Position numbers and translations under genes: made by a program | Shown: positions 10,518-23,215 of the stretch, piece after piece | Numbering within the stretch: position 1 is the first letter of the stretch | How the letters are laid out: each line of letters opens with the position of its first letter | Notes under the pieces: model-generated | Database searches by the model: none | The model's input: only the letters and a program-made list of their open reading frames with translations | Told to the model about the DNA's origin: nothing | Assembly (NCBI RefSeq): GCF_937616625.2 | Contig: NC_065571.1 | Coordinates: 9,364,501 to 9,428,500, forward strand | Origin: Mercurialis annua | Lineage: Eukaryota > Streptophyta > Magnoliopsida > Malpighiales > Euphorbiaceae | Length of the DNA stretch: 64,000 nt | Direction of reading: 5' to 3'

Positions 10518-10906
10518 TTTATTTATCATTCAATAAAGTTCTTAACCTGATAAGTAACTTACCAATAGAATACACTTATTCAAATAAAAACTAGATTCTC
10601 TTATTATTATTATGAACAGGAGACAACCTACCTTCTTTAACACATCTGATGTGGTAATAAAATAGTGGAGGCATTAAAAGTTGTTTTTTAAGATAGACAC
10701 TTTTGAAGGAGAATTGGCGAATGAAATACTGACACGTAAGAAGGAACATTGAAGATGATATAAAATGGTGAATTAAAAGTATTTTCCGCAATAAATCTAT
10801 CACTATAATATTTTTTTTTTATTGCTTTTATTTTAAATTTTTCTTTTCATTTTTATTTTTGTATCTAAGTTTATCAAAACAAAGAGTGAAGTACATATTT
10901 TTTGGA
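10518..10906. other. Spacer downstream of the BURP gene
   Basis: AT-rich. It probably includes the 3' untranslated region of the minus-strand BURP gene. No other feature recognised. Confidence 0.4.
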
Positions 10907-12576
10907 CTAATTAGGAATCAAAACAATTGTATCACTACTAAGAAAATGGCAAATTGAAGATCCTCCAGGCTTAACTTTTAGTACTTGAAAAGCTAAATGT
11001 TGTGGGTTCCAAGATGAAGTATCGGAGTGGCAAATCACAACAGCTTTAGCTTTCGAACCATCATCACCTACCATCGGAACCATGTAAGCCTGTGTCCCCG
11101 TTGTTACATGACAATAAAACACAGCGTACAAATAAATTTGTTTATGGCACACAATTTGGTAATCACTCATTTTTCTAATTCCATGAGAAATAGTGTAATT
11201 TTGGTTCTTGTACTCCTCTTCTACATCATTAGCAAGAGCCAAGACATTTTTTCCATATTTTGAAACCACAAAATCAACTAAAGATTCTAAGGATGTAGCA
11301 CAATATTTTTCTTCTCCCTTCATTTTTGGTGCCTCGCATTGTTCAATTGCATGCTTGATCATTTGAGCTTCTTTTGATGTGGATTCTATAGAAAAATATT
11401 CAAAAATTTCGGGATATTTTTCGGTTGAAAAGGGTATATTTTGAGCAATTTTACGCGGCAAGAAATTTGAACTATTATTAGCTTTTCTAAAATTAAGATA
11501 AAATTTATTTTCAGGAAGAAGATTGTTATGCAAGAAGAATATAGTGGTAGTTGTATTGTTAGTTATGACATTACTATCAAATGTTGTTTTTATTCCTGGG
11601 TACGCAATTTTATAATCGATCCTTTGTTGTGGATTCTCCTCAAAATCATCCAAATGCTTCCTTGTCTTGTAAAAATCGCTTATATTTTCTGTAAATGTTT
11701 GCAAATTAAAAGCATAAAAAAAGAGTATGGTGAACATATTTCACTGAATATAGGTAAAATAATTTTATAATCGATAATTATGACTAAATTGATAAAAAAA
11801 TTAAATTTTTTTGATAGTTTTCTCTATCAATTTTATGAGTCTATGACAATAATAAACATTTATTGAATCTCAAATATAATCATTTATAATATAAACATTT
11901 ATAATATCTCAAATATAAACATTTATAATATCTCAAATATAAACATTTATAATATAAACATTTATAATATCTCAATAATAAACATTTATCATTCATAAAA
12001 AAAACATATATTGAATCTCAAATATAAAAATTTATAATATCTCAAATATAAACATTTATTAATTTATTAATATAAAGTAAATATACAATTGCTTAATAAC
12101 TGAATATTTAAACTAATGATTAAGAAATTTTAAAACTAAAAATAAAAAGATGAACTCATCCTTCAAAATGTAATTTTTTTTATTGAATCTCTTGTTTTTA
12201 TATTTTAAATAAAATAATTGATTGAAGTCAAATACGATCTTAATATATATATTTAATTAACTTAGGATTTCTGTTTTTAATAATAAAATTATAGTTTAAG
12301 GAAAAAAATGATGGCATAAACTAACCTGGCTTTAGAAGTTCTTGAAGAGCTATTGGCAATGGAGTGTTTGGCAACATAGATTTCCAGTAAAATTCTAGCG
12401 ATAGGGAACCATTGCTTTCTCTGAAAAGCTGCAATATTAAGATTGATAATAAAAAATATGTCAGCTAAATTCACTTATTCAAAGATATTGATCATATTAT
12501 CTGAACCAAAAACATAAATTCTTACACAGAATAATAAAGTAAAGATGGGAAGAAGAAGATGAAGCTCCATATTCAT
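10907..12576 (-). CDS. BURP-domain protein, three exons
   Basis: Exons 12576-12526, 12428-12326 and 11688-10907 join at consensus GT/AG sites (phases 0 and 1) into 311 residues. The start gives a hydrophobic signal peptide (MNMELHLLLPIFTLLFC). Exon 2 encodes the short conserved segment WKSMLPNTPLPIALQELLKP seen after the signal peptide in this family. The C-terminal BURP domain (about 100-311) starts at FFLHNNLL and carries the diagnostic Cys-His pairs at 232, 244, 271 and 298, with spacings X10, X25 and X25, plus SSWNPQHLAF. There is no long repeat region, so the layout is nearest the USP/short BURP type. BURP proteins are secreted plant proteins linked to walls, seeds and stress; the specific role here is unknown. 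No lesion seen. Confidence 0.9.
11870..12065. repeat. AT-rich minisatellite in BURP intron 2
   Basis: Variants of a roughly 20-25 bp unit (ATAAACATTTATAATATCTC) repeat irregularly about seven times within the 637-bp second intron (11689-12325). Confidence 0.75.
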
Positions 12577-12628
12577 AAGCTAGGCTTACTAATATGAAGA
12601 TGAGATGTAGTCAAAACATATGTGCTTC

Positions 12629-12637
12629 TCTATATAG
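12629..12637 (-). promoter_or_regulatory. Probable TATA box of the BURP gene
   Basis: On the minus strand CTATATAGA lies about 55 bp upstream of the start codon at 12576, a good distance for a plant core promoter with a short leader. Confidence 0.55.
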
Positions 12638-12928
12638 GACCAAAATTATTATTAGTTTGGTTAAAAAATATTATTAGTTTTTGTTGTGTGTTTGACTAGC
12701 TCTTTATATGAAATAACTTGTTTGAATTAATTGTTTGGTTACTTTCATGGAAATTATTTAATTAAAATATATAATGATGCATGCTATCGTTTGATTTTGA
12801 ATTTTTGCACCATATATTTAAACCCTATTTCTCCTTATCTTTTTGTTTTATCTTTGGCAGGCCTCAATGCAATTCTTTTGAAGCAAAGTCTTTGACTTCA
12901 ATTGATGGGTTCTCTTTCTATTTTGCAG

Positions 12929-13072
12929 CTTCAAATCGCGGATGATACTCTAATTTTTCTACCTAGCGATATTGCTAAACTAAAAAACTCGGATTCTACG
13001 TTGTTTTGAACGTATGATCCAGAGGTTAAGGATTAAATTCCATAAAAGTTCTCTAATGGAAATTAACATTGG
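12929..13072 (+). pseudogene. Relic of a LINE reverse transcriptase
   Basis: Translation gives LQIADDTLIFLPSDIAKLKN, the motif around the catalytic (F/Y)ADD box of plant non-LTR reverse transcriptases. A stop follows. One frame over, CFERMIQRLRIKFHKSSLME continues the domain (family form: RCFE..SGL.INFHKSSL). The fragment is short, frameshifted, and lacks flanking LINE sequence. Confidence 0.7.
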
Positions 13073-14382
13073 ATAACATGATCGTCGTTTGGACATGCCT
13101 TTCGTAACTGGTTAGAGTAACATTTTTTAGTGAAGGACCAGACCTAGCCGGTAGAACCAGTTGGAGGTTCGGTTATTATTCCATGAGGAAGTTTACTATA
13201 TACATCGCACATTCTAGTTTTATCGATCTAGTGGTTTGGTTAGCATGTCCGGTTAAGCACACGTTTCAGGCCGTTTTTAGAATTTTCTCATTAAATTCAA
13301 AGGCTATGAAACACAAATCTGTGGAGCTAAAAGAGTTCAAAAATCATTTATTGAAGATCATTTAGGAACAACCATAAAGGAGCATATATAAGACGATTTT
13401 CGGCAAGATTAAAGTAATGATTCTTAAAGATTTAAGGAGAAACTAAAGTGACAATTGATCCAACCTAAAATCAAAACAGTTTTTTCTTAATTTACTCTTA
13501 ATGAATTATTTTGATTTATTTCTTGTTTATCAATTTTGGATTATGTGTAACTAAATACCCACATCAGAGTGAGCGATGTAGCTTAATTATGTGATTTGTT
13601 GTTGTTTTATCAATTGGTTTTTATATTATCGAAAGATTGTTTAATACCATATTTTTTTAGTAATTAATTCTTGTATTGACTGTTATTTGATTAATTAGCT
13701 ACCAATTTAATTTCATGTAGAATTTGTGTCATGTATTGAGAGATGAAGCATGAATATGGATCTAGAAGGATATAAATAATACCTTAAGAATTATGTATGG
13801 CGTATACCTTATAGCTCATCGTCATTTGAGTAAAGTAATGTTTAGATTGAGAAATCAAACTCGTTTTTAATTTATTAAGGTTTCTTGATTTGAGAGAATA
13901 TTTAAGCATCTTTGGATACCACCATTGAAATATAATCAATTTTATAATTAACAATGAATCTCATGTTAAGTAAAATCTCAAAACTAGTGTTCTTTATCAT
14001 TAGTTTATTTTTAATTAATAGTTATCATATAAACTCTAAAAGAGTGTCAACTTAATTAAAATCCAATTTTTCATTAAGAAAATAGTTATCATTGTTATCT
14101 CTACTTTTCTTTTGATAGTTTAAAAATATACTTGGAAAGCTTATAATTGTTCTTTTACTGTAATTAATTTAAATAATAGTTGAAAATTTTTCTCTATAAA
14201 TTCAATCTCGTGTGCTACAATTTCATCATGTATACTTGCAGGAGTTGTTTTTTTGGCCATCATGCATCATTTTTGAAATCTTTAACAAATATAGAGTACA
14301 ATATACACGAAAACATCAGCTACAAACATTCTTTTTTCAAAACCATAAGCTTACCTAACCTAGTAATGTATCAATTCTATGT
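13073..14382. other. Unassigned spacer between BURP gene and RLK-1
   Basis: AT-rich. I see no coding sequence or terminal repeats. The right end (about 14180-14382) is probably the 3' untranslated region of RLK-1. Confidence 0.4.
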
Positions 14383-17300
14383 TCATAAGCCAAAAAGTTC
14401 TTCCAATTTAATTTCCGAAAATGGTTTCGACAATGGAATCCAGCTATCTGAGAGATACGAAGAAACTTGTCGCATGCTCGGACGAGACTGAGGATTGGTA
14501 CTTAAGCACGCGAGTGCTAGTTGTGCGACATATGCGACTCCTTCACCGGCTTTATTCTCAGGAAATGGAAGTCGATGGTCGATCACGTCCTTAAAGAGTG
14601 TGTGCTCATCATCTGCCAATGGCAACGAAGATGTCGACATAAGCGATGAGATCAAATCGGCCGGATGTTTTCCCATTATTATCTCTAATGTTATCACACC
14701 GAAGCTGTACACATCGCATTTTTCATTGACGACCATCGTGTATGCTAGCTCTGCAAATACAGTTCAATAAACCGTGTCAATTCATTAGCAATCTTTTAGT
14801 AACATTAGCAACATCAGGTTCTGAATGTCCTTGCCCGGTTATTTCCGGGAGGAAATAGTTACAAATTTTAAAGGGTAATTTTGAAACATAGTTTCTATAT
14901 TGTTGTGTTTTGATTTCAGTTTGCAAATTAATATTAATGGCTAGTTTTTTTTATATATTTTAACATATCAGCCAAATATTCTGTCGGATGATCAGAATTA
15001 TTATTTTCTTCTATATTCTGGTAATAGTCATAATTTTATTTATAATAAGATATTTTCATGATCAATAGCTTTGTCTTTACCACTAGGTTAGGCCTATAAA
15101 GACAATGAAAATGCATAATCTGATAAAGGAATAATGAGACAGATTTATTTATATTACCTGGAGCTGTGTACCCAAATGTTCCTGCAAAAGATGTCCAATT
15201 CGACTCATCAGGCATCAATAATCTAGCCGTTCCAAAATCGGAGACATGAGCTTCAAATTCTGAATCCAACAGAACATTATTGCTCGAAATGTCTCGATGA
15301 ATAATCGGAGGAGAACAGTCATGGTGCATATAGCTCAACGCATTAGCTATTCCTTTCACAACATTTATTCTCTTAAACCAATCCAATTCAATTGCTCCTT
15401 TTTCATCGCTCAAAACATTTCTCAAACTCCCTCTTTCTATGAATTCATAGAGCAAGAATGAGTTTTTCGGATGCGAACAATATCCGTATAACTTGACAAT
15501 GTTCCGATGGCGAATGTTCATGAGCACAGAAATTTCACCTTTAAATTCTTTCATATCAGTTAACTCTTCGCCATTTTGTAATTCGTGAAGTTTCTTCACA
15601 GCAACCACTCGATCTTCTGACAGAACCGCTTTATAGACAATTCCGTATCCTCCGACTCCAATGCAATACTTCGAATCGAAATCCTCTGTTGCTTCGACAA
15701 TTTTTTGATATTGCAAATCCCTGTCGTCGCTCCATATGGGGTTTATATCGATAACATGTGCCTCCTCTGACTCAGTCGAGATAGCTTTTCTGCTTTTATT
15801 TCTTCGGTGGAGGAAGAAGAAACCGCTGATTAGTACTAGAACTAAAACCAGACTGCATAAGACAGAAACAATGATGAGAATTAACTCTGTTTTTCGGTCT
15901 TTTCTGCCAGGTTCAGTGTTTGTAGGAGAAACACAGGGCTGTAGATTTGTGTGATTGCCACACAGGTTTCTGTTGTTTTGAAGTGATGTTAATGGAGCTT
16001 GTTGGAAGGCTCTAATACGCGGAATTGGACCCTCTAACTCATTGTAGGATATATCCACCGCCGTCAAGCTTTCTAAAGTATCAAAACTTCCTGGAATGGA
16101 ACCCGTAAGAGAATTATGCGAGAGGTTCAATGCCTCCAATCTCTGCAAGTTCCCCAGCTGTTGTGGAATCTTTTCCGATAACAAATTGTAACTGAGATCA
16201 AGACTTTCAAGAGAATCTATATTCCCAATCTCGAAAGGAATACTCTCTGAAAACCGATTCTTACTTAGATTCAAAAACAATAGTTTCGTACAATCCCCAA
16301 GTTTTTCAGGAATTGCTCCGCTCAGATTATTTCCTGCCAAGTTTAGAATCGTGACTTCAGATAACATTCCAATTTCGTCAGGAATGCTACCGGAAAGCTT
16401 GTTATCATCAAGAGAAAGCTCCAACAATTTCAATTTCCCCAACTCCTTAGGAATCTCTCCGGTAAACAGATTCGATGAAAGATGAAGTGACTGCAACTGA
16501 GTTGCATTTCCAATTCCAGCCGGAATTTTGCCAGAAATGTTATTATCAGAGAGTATCAGAGTCGCTAAGTTCCCGAAATTTTCCCATTTCCATGAAAGCT
16601 CACCATATAATCTATTACCACTCAAATCCAAATACCTCAATCCCGAATTTACCCCAAAACTTTCAGATATATTTCCTGACAGTTGATTTGCCTCGAGTCG
16701 AGCTCTCCCCAAGGTGCTACAGTTCCGCAGGCTTCTCGGAATGGGACCGGTAAAATTATTATGATTAACACCCAAAGCAATCAGGCTTCCACCAATACAT
16801 ATATCATCCGGTAAAGGTCCAGTAAACCTATTAGCATATATTACAAGTAGTTGCAAAGAGGTAAAATTGTTCATCTCTAAAGGCAAAGGTCCAGCAAATT
16901 GATTAAATTCAAGAAACAGAGTGGTTAGTTTTGTCAGCTTTCCGATTACTTGAATTGACCCGGTAAACGAGTTATTACTAAGATAAAGAGCAGTTAAATT
17001 AGTTAAATTTCCTAACGAAGATGGGAGCGGACCAGTGAGATTATTGTATGAGAAAGCTATTTCAGTAAGAGTTGACGACAATTTTCCGATTTCCTGAGGA
17101 ATTGAACCTGAGAGTTGATTCTGATTCAGATGAAGAAGAGACAGATTTGTCAAGTTTCCTATAGAAGTTGGGATTGAACCAGTGAGAGAATTTGTTGACA
17201 AATCAATTTGAGTGGCAGATTTCATTAGTCCAATTTCTTCAGGTATTGAACCAGAAATTAGACACAAATGAATGTACAAAATTGGCAATTGTGTCAGGTT

Positions 17301-17795
17301 TCCAATAGTGGCAGGGATTGAACCGTTAAGAAAAGTATTGGATATGTCAACATACATCAAATATCTAAGCATCCCAATTTCATCAGGAATTGGACCAGAG
17401 ATTTCATTAACAGAGATATCAAGAACATCAAGCTTGGTTAAATTTCCAATTGCTTCAGGAAGTTTTCCATAAAATGAGTTATTACTAATATTAAACCTGA
17501 TGAGATTAGGAAAAGATGAGAAGCTGAAACTCTGAAGAGTACCTTTTAAACCAGTATCTCTCAGGCTGATATTGGTCACACTTCCGGCCGGATTGCAGTG
17601 CAGACCGAACCAAGAATCGCAGGAATTGCTCGAGTTCCAAGAATATAAGAAGGATTGGCTTTGATTATCAAGAGTTGACTTCCATTTGAGAAGAGCATCA
17701 GCTTCTGAAACTTCAATTTCAGCGGCGACGAGATGTAAAAAGAGTACGAGAATGGAAATGATTATGGAGAGGGGTTTCTGTAGTGAAGCTGCCAT
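14383..17795 (-). CDS. LRR receptor-like kinase, MIK2-like (RLK-1)
   Basis: Exons 17795-15158 and 14750-14383 join at phase 1 across a 407-bp intron to give about 1001 residues. The intron splits the APE codon of the activation segment (GTFGYTAP-E), as it does in RLK-3 of this window. Domains: signal peptide (1-25), LRR N-cap with ALLKWKSTL and paired Cys, about 20 plant-type LRRs (LxGxIP), C-cap NLCGN, transmembrane segment near 635-662, and a kinase with GVGGYGIVY (about 712), AVKKL, HRD (about 832) and DFG (about 852). It is thus an RD-type kinase with all key residues. This ectodomain and intron position are typical of the MDIS1-interacting receptor-like kinase 2 family, plasma-membrane receptors for secreted peptides. 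Ligand not inferable. RLK-2 is a near-identical truncated copy. Confidence 0.92.
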
Positions 17796-18050
17796 GTCTA
17801 GATGAGTAGATTACAAGGAAGCAAGATGAAGAAGATGGTGCGTATAAAATACTACTAAAATGCTACATTTTTAAAGGAATAAACTTTTAAATTTTGTGGT
17901 GATCTTCAAAGTCAAAGTCAGCTATATATTTTTAATAAATAAAGTAAATATGATAGGGACATTGATGGGAATGCATGAAAAATAATTGAGAGATAACTGA
18001 TCATCAAAGGCAGTCAGCAGAACTTGTATATTATTCTCTCTCCGGTTTTT
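17796..18050 (-). promoter_or_regulatory. RLK-1 upstream region, shared with RLK-2
   Basis: This segment is recognisably similar to the 275 bp before RLK-2 (37400-37674), including the leader CTCATCTAGACATGGCA-like block and TTGACTTTGAAG (17907-17920 here, 37556-37568 there). The latter contains a W-box core, TTGACT, the class of site bound by WRKY factors. Conservation between the copies may only reflect recent duplication. Confidence 0.55.
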
Positions 18051-18750
18051 TTAGTTGTTTATTTAATTAATATACATACTAAAATATTGTTATTTTTTCT
18101 TAACTTATAAGGAAAAATATTAATATAGCACTTTTAGTTTTTTAAGTAAAATTTGGAGTCGAGAAATATAGCATTTTTAGTTAATAAATACTTTTTAAAT
18201 TAAAACATAGAATCATTTATTGGTGATGGGTAAATTTAAAAGATAAGAATTAAATCATCTTGAAAATTTAAAAGGACAATTAAATATAGATAAATATATT
18301 TTGCTAAATGTATGACTAAAAAAAACGGAAAGAGTATAATATAATAGTCTTCGCAGTTTTTTAATATTTGATAATTTGTATTTCATAAAGTACATCAAAA
18401 AAACTCTTTTAAAGTATGTATTAATTAAATTTTATATATTAATTTTTCCAGTATATTTTCTGTTATGAATGTGCATTGGTCGATTTGATTGTCGAACCGA
18501 ACCAAATAACCGTAATCAAATTTTACAAAAACAAAATATAAACATTGCAGAATGATATAAATTGAATATAATAGGTAAATTGATATTTAAGTTCTATAAA
18601 AGTTACAAAAAATATATCAATTTATAAATATTTGAAAAAATAACATTACATATGTCTGTGTATGTGTAGTTCGGTTAGTTCGGTTAATTTCAAAATTTTA
18701 CACCAAAAACCGAACTAATTACGGAACTCGTCAATTCTAGTTAAATTAAT
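18051..18750. other. AT-rich spacer with a CGGTT-type repeat remnant
   Basis: No gene. About 18470-18740 has GTTCGGTTAGTTCGGTT-type sequence; a related stretch lies in inverse orientation at about 39640-39720, downstream of RLK-2. Probably remnants of one MITE family. Confidence 0.45.
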
Positions 18751-18931
18751 AAAGGATCAATTCACCCCCTCAACTTGGCACGAAATATCAAATAAATCAT
18801 TTTCAACGTTTTTGGATCAAACAGACCCGCAACTATGCACTTTAACATCAAAAAGGCCCTTCCCCACTCTCAGCCCCTTGAGTGAGTTACACTCTCCATT
18901 TAAAAATGTAAAAAAGCTTAAACTAGTACTT

Positions 18932-21482
18932 AATTTTTAGGGCTTTTTACACAAACAACCTATATTGGCTAATTGTTTACTTTTATACATGTCATATTTT
19001 TCACTTACTAAACTACCATACACGGAGCTGATTATAACTTTCATACGGATCTTATATATTCAACCCTAATAGTACAATCATCATTATTTCATTTATTTTC
19101 TCTCTCCTCATCATTCAATTCTCTCTTCCTCCCAACTCATATTTCTCTCTCTTCCTCTCAGCTCATCTTCCTCTCTCTTCCTCTCCGTCGTCTTCCGCTT
19201 CGCCGTCCTCTATTCCTCCGCTCCTCCGTCATCGTTCTCATCATCGTTTCCGTTGTCATCTTCGCCAACGCCATCATCTCCTCTGCTCGCCGTGTCATCT
19301 ATTTGATTTCAGATCTACAATTTATTCATTCTTCTTCTTTTTCTTTTTTTTTTTATTTTCAGATCTACAATTGTTTTACTGTTTTTTCACCATTAAACAT
19401 GTATATAGATTATATTTCAAGAATATAATGTTAATTTCATGTTATGTAATATAAAATTATGGTTATATGGAATAATTTTTTGTTATTTCTGCATTTTGTT
19501 TTTGTGTTTGGTTGTATTTCTGTGTTTATTTATTCTGCAGCTCGATTTTTTGATGATGGTTGATTGTTGAATTATTATAATATTACATTGTTGTTGATTT
19601 GTTGTTGATTTTGTGTTGATAATCAGTTGGTATTTCCTTGATTTTAACATTGGAAAATTTTATTTTTTTTAAAAAAATTGGCAAATTAGATAACTTTGTC
19701 AGCGAAATAAACTAAATAAAATAAAATTTAACTGAGACTAGATATTTATATGTTTGCATTATTATGTTGACATGTTGTTGATTTCTTGTTGATATTTTAT
19801 CGATTGTCACAATTTTTCAAAAAATTATGTTTTATTTTATTCCTTATGTTGATTCGTTGTTGATTTATTGTTGACATTATGTTGATATGTATTTCAACTT
19901 TTTTTGATTTTCAATTTTATGTTGACATGTTGTTGATATACTGTTGATAACATGTTGATTTTTCAATCATTGAAAGAAAAATAAAGCTAGTCTTAAATTG
20001 ATGTATTAATGAACTATTGATATGTTTTTGATAATATGTTGATTGTTTCTGACTTAAATCAATCAATGTTCTCATTTTGCAAACATCTTGACTAAATTAG
20101 CATTAATTGTTGATTCGTTGTTGATTTATTGTTGACATAATGTTGATAAGTATTTTAACTTTTTTTGATTTTCAATTTTATGTTGATATGTTGTTGATAT
20201 GTTGTTGATAACATGTTGATTTTTCATCATTAAAAGAAAAGTAAAGTTAGTCTTAAATTGCTGTATTGATGAGTTGTTGACATGTTTTTGATAATATGTT
20301 GATTGTTTTTGGCTTAAATTAATCGATGTTCTCATTTTACAAACATCTTGACTAAATTAGCATTAATTGTTGATATTATGTTGATAACGACGACAATAAT
20401 TCAAATGAAAAAATAAAATTATTCTTACATATAAAAATAAAAATATATTAAATATACACCAACACAACAGTTCACAAATTAAATAAATCTATTTCAAAAT
20501 ATATTTTTTCCTCAATTCTCTTTACAGCTGCACAGTTTCTTCAAAATCACTTGTATAATTGTTTTGCGTTCCACCTCTCATACCTAACTAAATTTCGACA
20601 AAGACGGTTATGATACAGTTTCATTTCATCCAACGAAAATTTATTTCATAGACAATATTATCTTATTTGTCAATGTTAAAATAAAAAGAATCAGTAGATA
20701 TCAACATAATATCAACATAAAGTCAACATAAAATCAACAACACTGTAACATTACAATAATTCAGCAATCAAGCATCATCAACAAATCGTTCTGCAGAATA
20801 AAAAAAACGCAGAAATACAACAAAATACAAAAAAATGCAGAAATAACAGAATTTTATAATATAAAATCACAAAATTATTCTATATAACATGAAATAAGTA
20901 TTAGATTCTTTAAAAATACTCTTTATACATGTTTAATGGTGAATCAATAGTAAAAAATAAACAAATTACAGATCTGAAAATAAAAAAAAAGAAAAAAAAA
21001 TCAGATCTAAAATTAAAAAAATAAAAGAAATATGGCGCGGCGAGATAAAGGCGGAACGATGGAGGCGAAACGGCGGAGGCGGAACGATGGAGGCGAAACG
21101 GCGGAGGCGGAACGGCGGAAGCGAAGGAGTAGAAATCGTGAATTTTTTTTTCACAACTCAAAAGAATTTATTGTTATATAAGCAAGAACGGTTGAGATAA
21201 TGATGAAATAGAGATGAAAATGAGAGAAGCAAGAGGAGTCGTGCAGTAATGGAGATAACATACAGCAAAATCGTGGAGAAGAGAAGCGAAAATGGCGGAG
21301 AAGAATGAAGAAACCGCCAATTGAGAAGGAAAAGAAGAAAACGGTAAAAAAGAAAGAAATCAAAAAAAAAAGGTTAGGTTTCATAAAATTGATGGTGTGA
21401 AAAGTAAAGATATGGATTGGGCCGTATAAAAGTAAAGTTTAGTTCAAATCCTGTATTTTATATAAAAAGCCCTAATTTTTAT
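18932..21482. mobile_element. Inner foldback element with ~700-800 bp arms
   Basis: Both ends read AATTTTTAGGGCTTTTTA inward. The arms share ordered landmarks: a pyrimidine-rich, CCGCC-rich segment (19130-19290 and 21040-21350), TCAGATCT followed by a T tract, CACCATTAAACATGTATA, TTCTGCAG, and TTGTTGATTTT. The core between the arms is TGTTGAT-rich. Small open frames in the arms (such as 20910-21384) look like by-products of low-complexity sequence. No transposase seen. Confidence 0.75.
19847..20375. repeat. 261-bp tandem repeat, two copies, TGTTGAT-rich
   Basis: The sequence from TGTTGATTCGTTGTTGATTT at 19847 recurs at 20108 with a few substitutions, through AACATCTTGACTAAATTAGC. Within each unit the heptamer TGTTGAT recurs many times. 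Confidence 0.85.
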
Positions 21483-21990
21483 TTCATTCTTTATATTGGT
21501 ATATAATGATTTTGAAATTTCAATTAAATCATTATTTTTAAAAATTTCACAAATCAAATTAACTTTTACATAAAAATTGAAGGATATTTCTATACTTTTT
21601 TTATTATTTAATTTAAACCTAGTTCAAAATTAAAAGAAAATTTAATCTAACCTAATTTTGTGAAACAAAGCCTTTAACCTACCTGCCGTCCTCTTCAATC
21701 TTCTTCTTCTTTCAACCCAGGTCTTCTTTGCCAGCAACCTCCGAGTAGCAACCAGGGTCGTCCTCCAACTGAAGTACAACGAACCTGTACAAGCGGCAAC
21801 CAACGAACCTGTACAAACGGCAACCTTCTCCACGGCTGCTACTTTTTCTGTTGGTTCTTCACCGTTTACTGTGGGTCCTCCTCGCCGACGGTCCTCCTTC
21901 ATTTCTTTTGTTTGTGAAAACGACGGTGGTGATGGTGGTAAGTGGTAGGGAATGGTGGCTGGTTCAATTTGTTTGCTTTATGATTTTAAT

Positions 21991-23215
21991 TGGTAAAATT
22001 CATGCTAAGGCCCTCGTACTATATCATTTTTATTCCGGAAGCCCTTACTCCAAACTTGCTCACATTCGAGTCATTGTACTTGTCAAAATCGAATTTTAAC
22101 ACCCTTAGTTGGACGGAATTTGGCAAGTGTGCCTCACTCTCTGTTATGTGAGAGTGTAAAATAAAATCGCCTGGTTTTTTTAACTTTTCACCCTTATAAA
22201 CTAATGGATAAAATATACATAAAATACAAGGACCTGTAACTTAATTTCCACTTTAACACAAGTACTATTTATTTCATCTTTTATAATATACTGTTTTATC
22301 GCGTTTCAAATTTTCTCTTATAATCTCTATAACTCCAACAAAACCCACAAAATCAAAACCCAGTAACCATTTATGAAACCCTCTCAAAAGACTCACGGTC
22401 TGCTTTTGATTTCTTCATCTGGAAATCAATCTTGATTCTTATTTTAATGATACAGAAGAAAAATATTGGAAGTCATGCTTATTTCTTCACATGTAATCAT
22501 CATTCAAGACATCTCAAACATCATAACTCCAATTCCCACCAAACTTTTTTTGTTGTAATGCAAAAACTTGAAACCTAACTTTTTTTTTTCTCGAAACCTA
22601 ACATTACTACATACTTATAATTATGGTGTAAAAATAAACAAAAGAAAGTTGGAGTTAAAACATATCAAACAACTCCCAACAAAAACAAGTTCTAAAGAAT
22701 GTCGAAAGAATGTCGAAATGAGCTTATCATAGGTGGTAATTTCAATAAATCGACCAAGAACACATTCAAACATTTCAATTTTAAATTTTGGTAAACGATT
22801 CTGGTTGCGGAAAGAAGAACGACGATCGATGGGTTCAAGAAAGGAGAAGCAGTTGGCGATGGATGGGTCCAAGAAAGAAAAACGACGTCTATTAAAATCT
22901 CAGAGTTTATTTTTCAAACTTGGGAGAGATAGGTTAAAAAAAGAAGATGATGGTCAAATGTTAGTTTTGCCATCAAATTTATTTAATTCTACACTTTTTC
23001 TATTAAGCTATAATTTTATATAAGATAAGTCTTTAAAATCTCAACATATATCTGTTAACTAACGGAGAGTGAGGCACACTTGCCAAATTCCGTCTAATTA
23101 AGGGTGTTAAAATTCGATTTTACAAAGTATAGGGACTCGAACGTGAGCAAGTTTGGAGTAGGGGCTTCCGGAGGAAAAATGGTATAGTATGAGGGCCTTA
23201 GCATAGGTTTTGCCA
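21991..23215. mobile_element. Foldback element with ~150-bp terminal inverted repeats, 1225 bp
   Basis: The left end TGGTAAAATTCATGCTAAGG matches the reversed right end TGGCAAAACCTATGCTAAGG. The match runs through AACTTGCTCAC, AATCGAATTTTAACACCCTT and GGCAAGTGTGCCTCACTCTC. The interior is non-coding as far as I can see. Probably a non-autonomous Mutator-like element; no exact target duplication recognised. Confidence 0.8.

Noticed and set aside
11689..11737. Start of the BURP protein at the Met at 11737
   Set aside because: That part is intron 2. The spliced model from 12576 gives a signal peptide and the conserved WKSMLPNTPLP segment.
20910..21384. Serine/proline-rich small proteins in the GC-rich arm of the foldback
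   Set aside because: They come from a 28-bp minisatellite (21050-21125) that shifts frame each unit and from mirrored low-complexity sequence.
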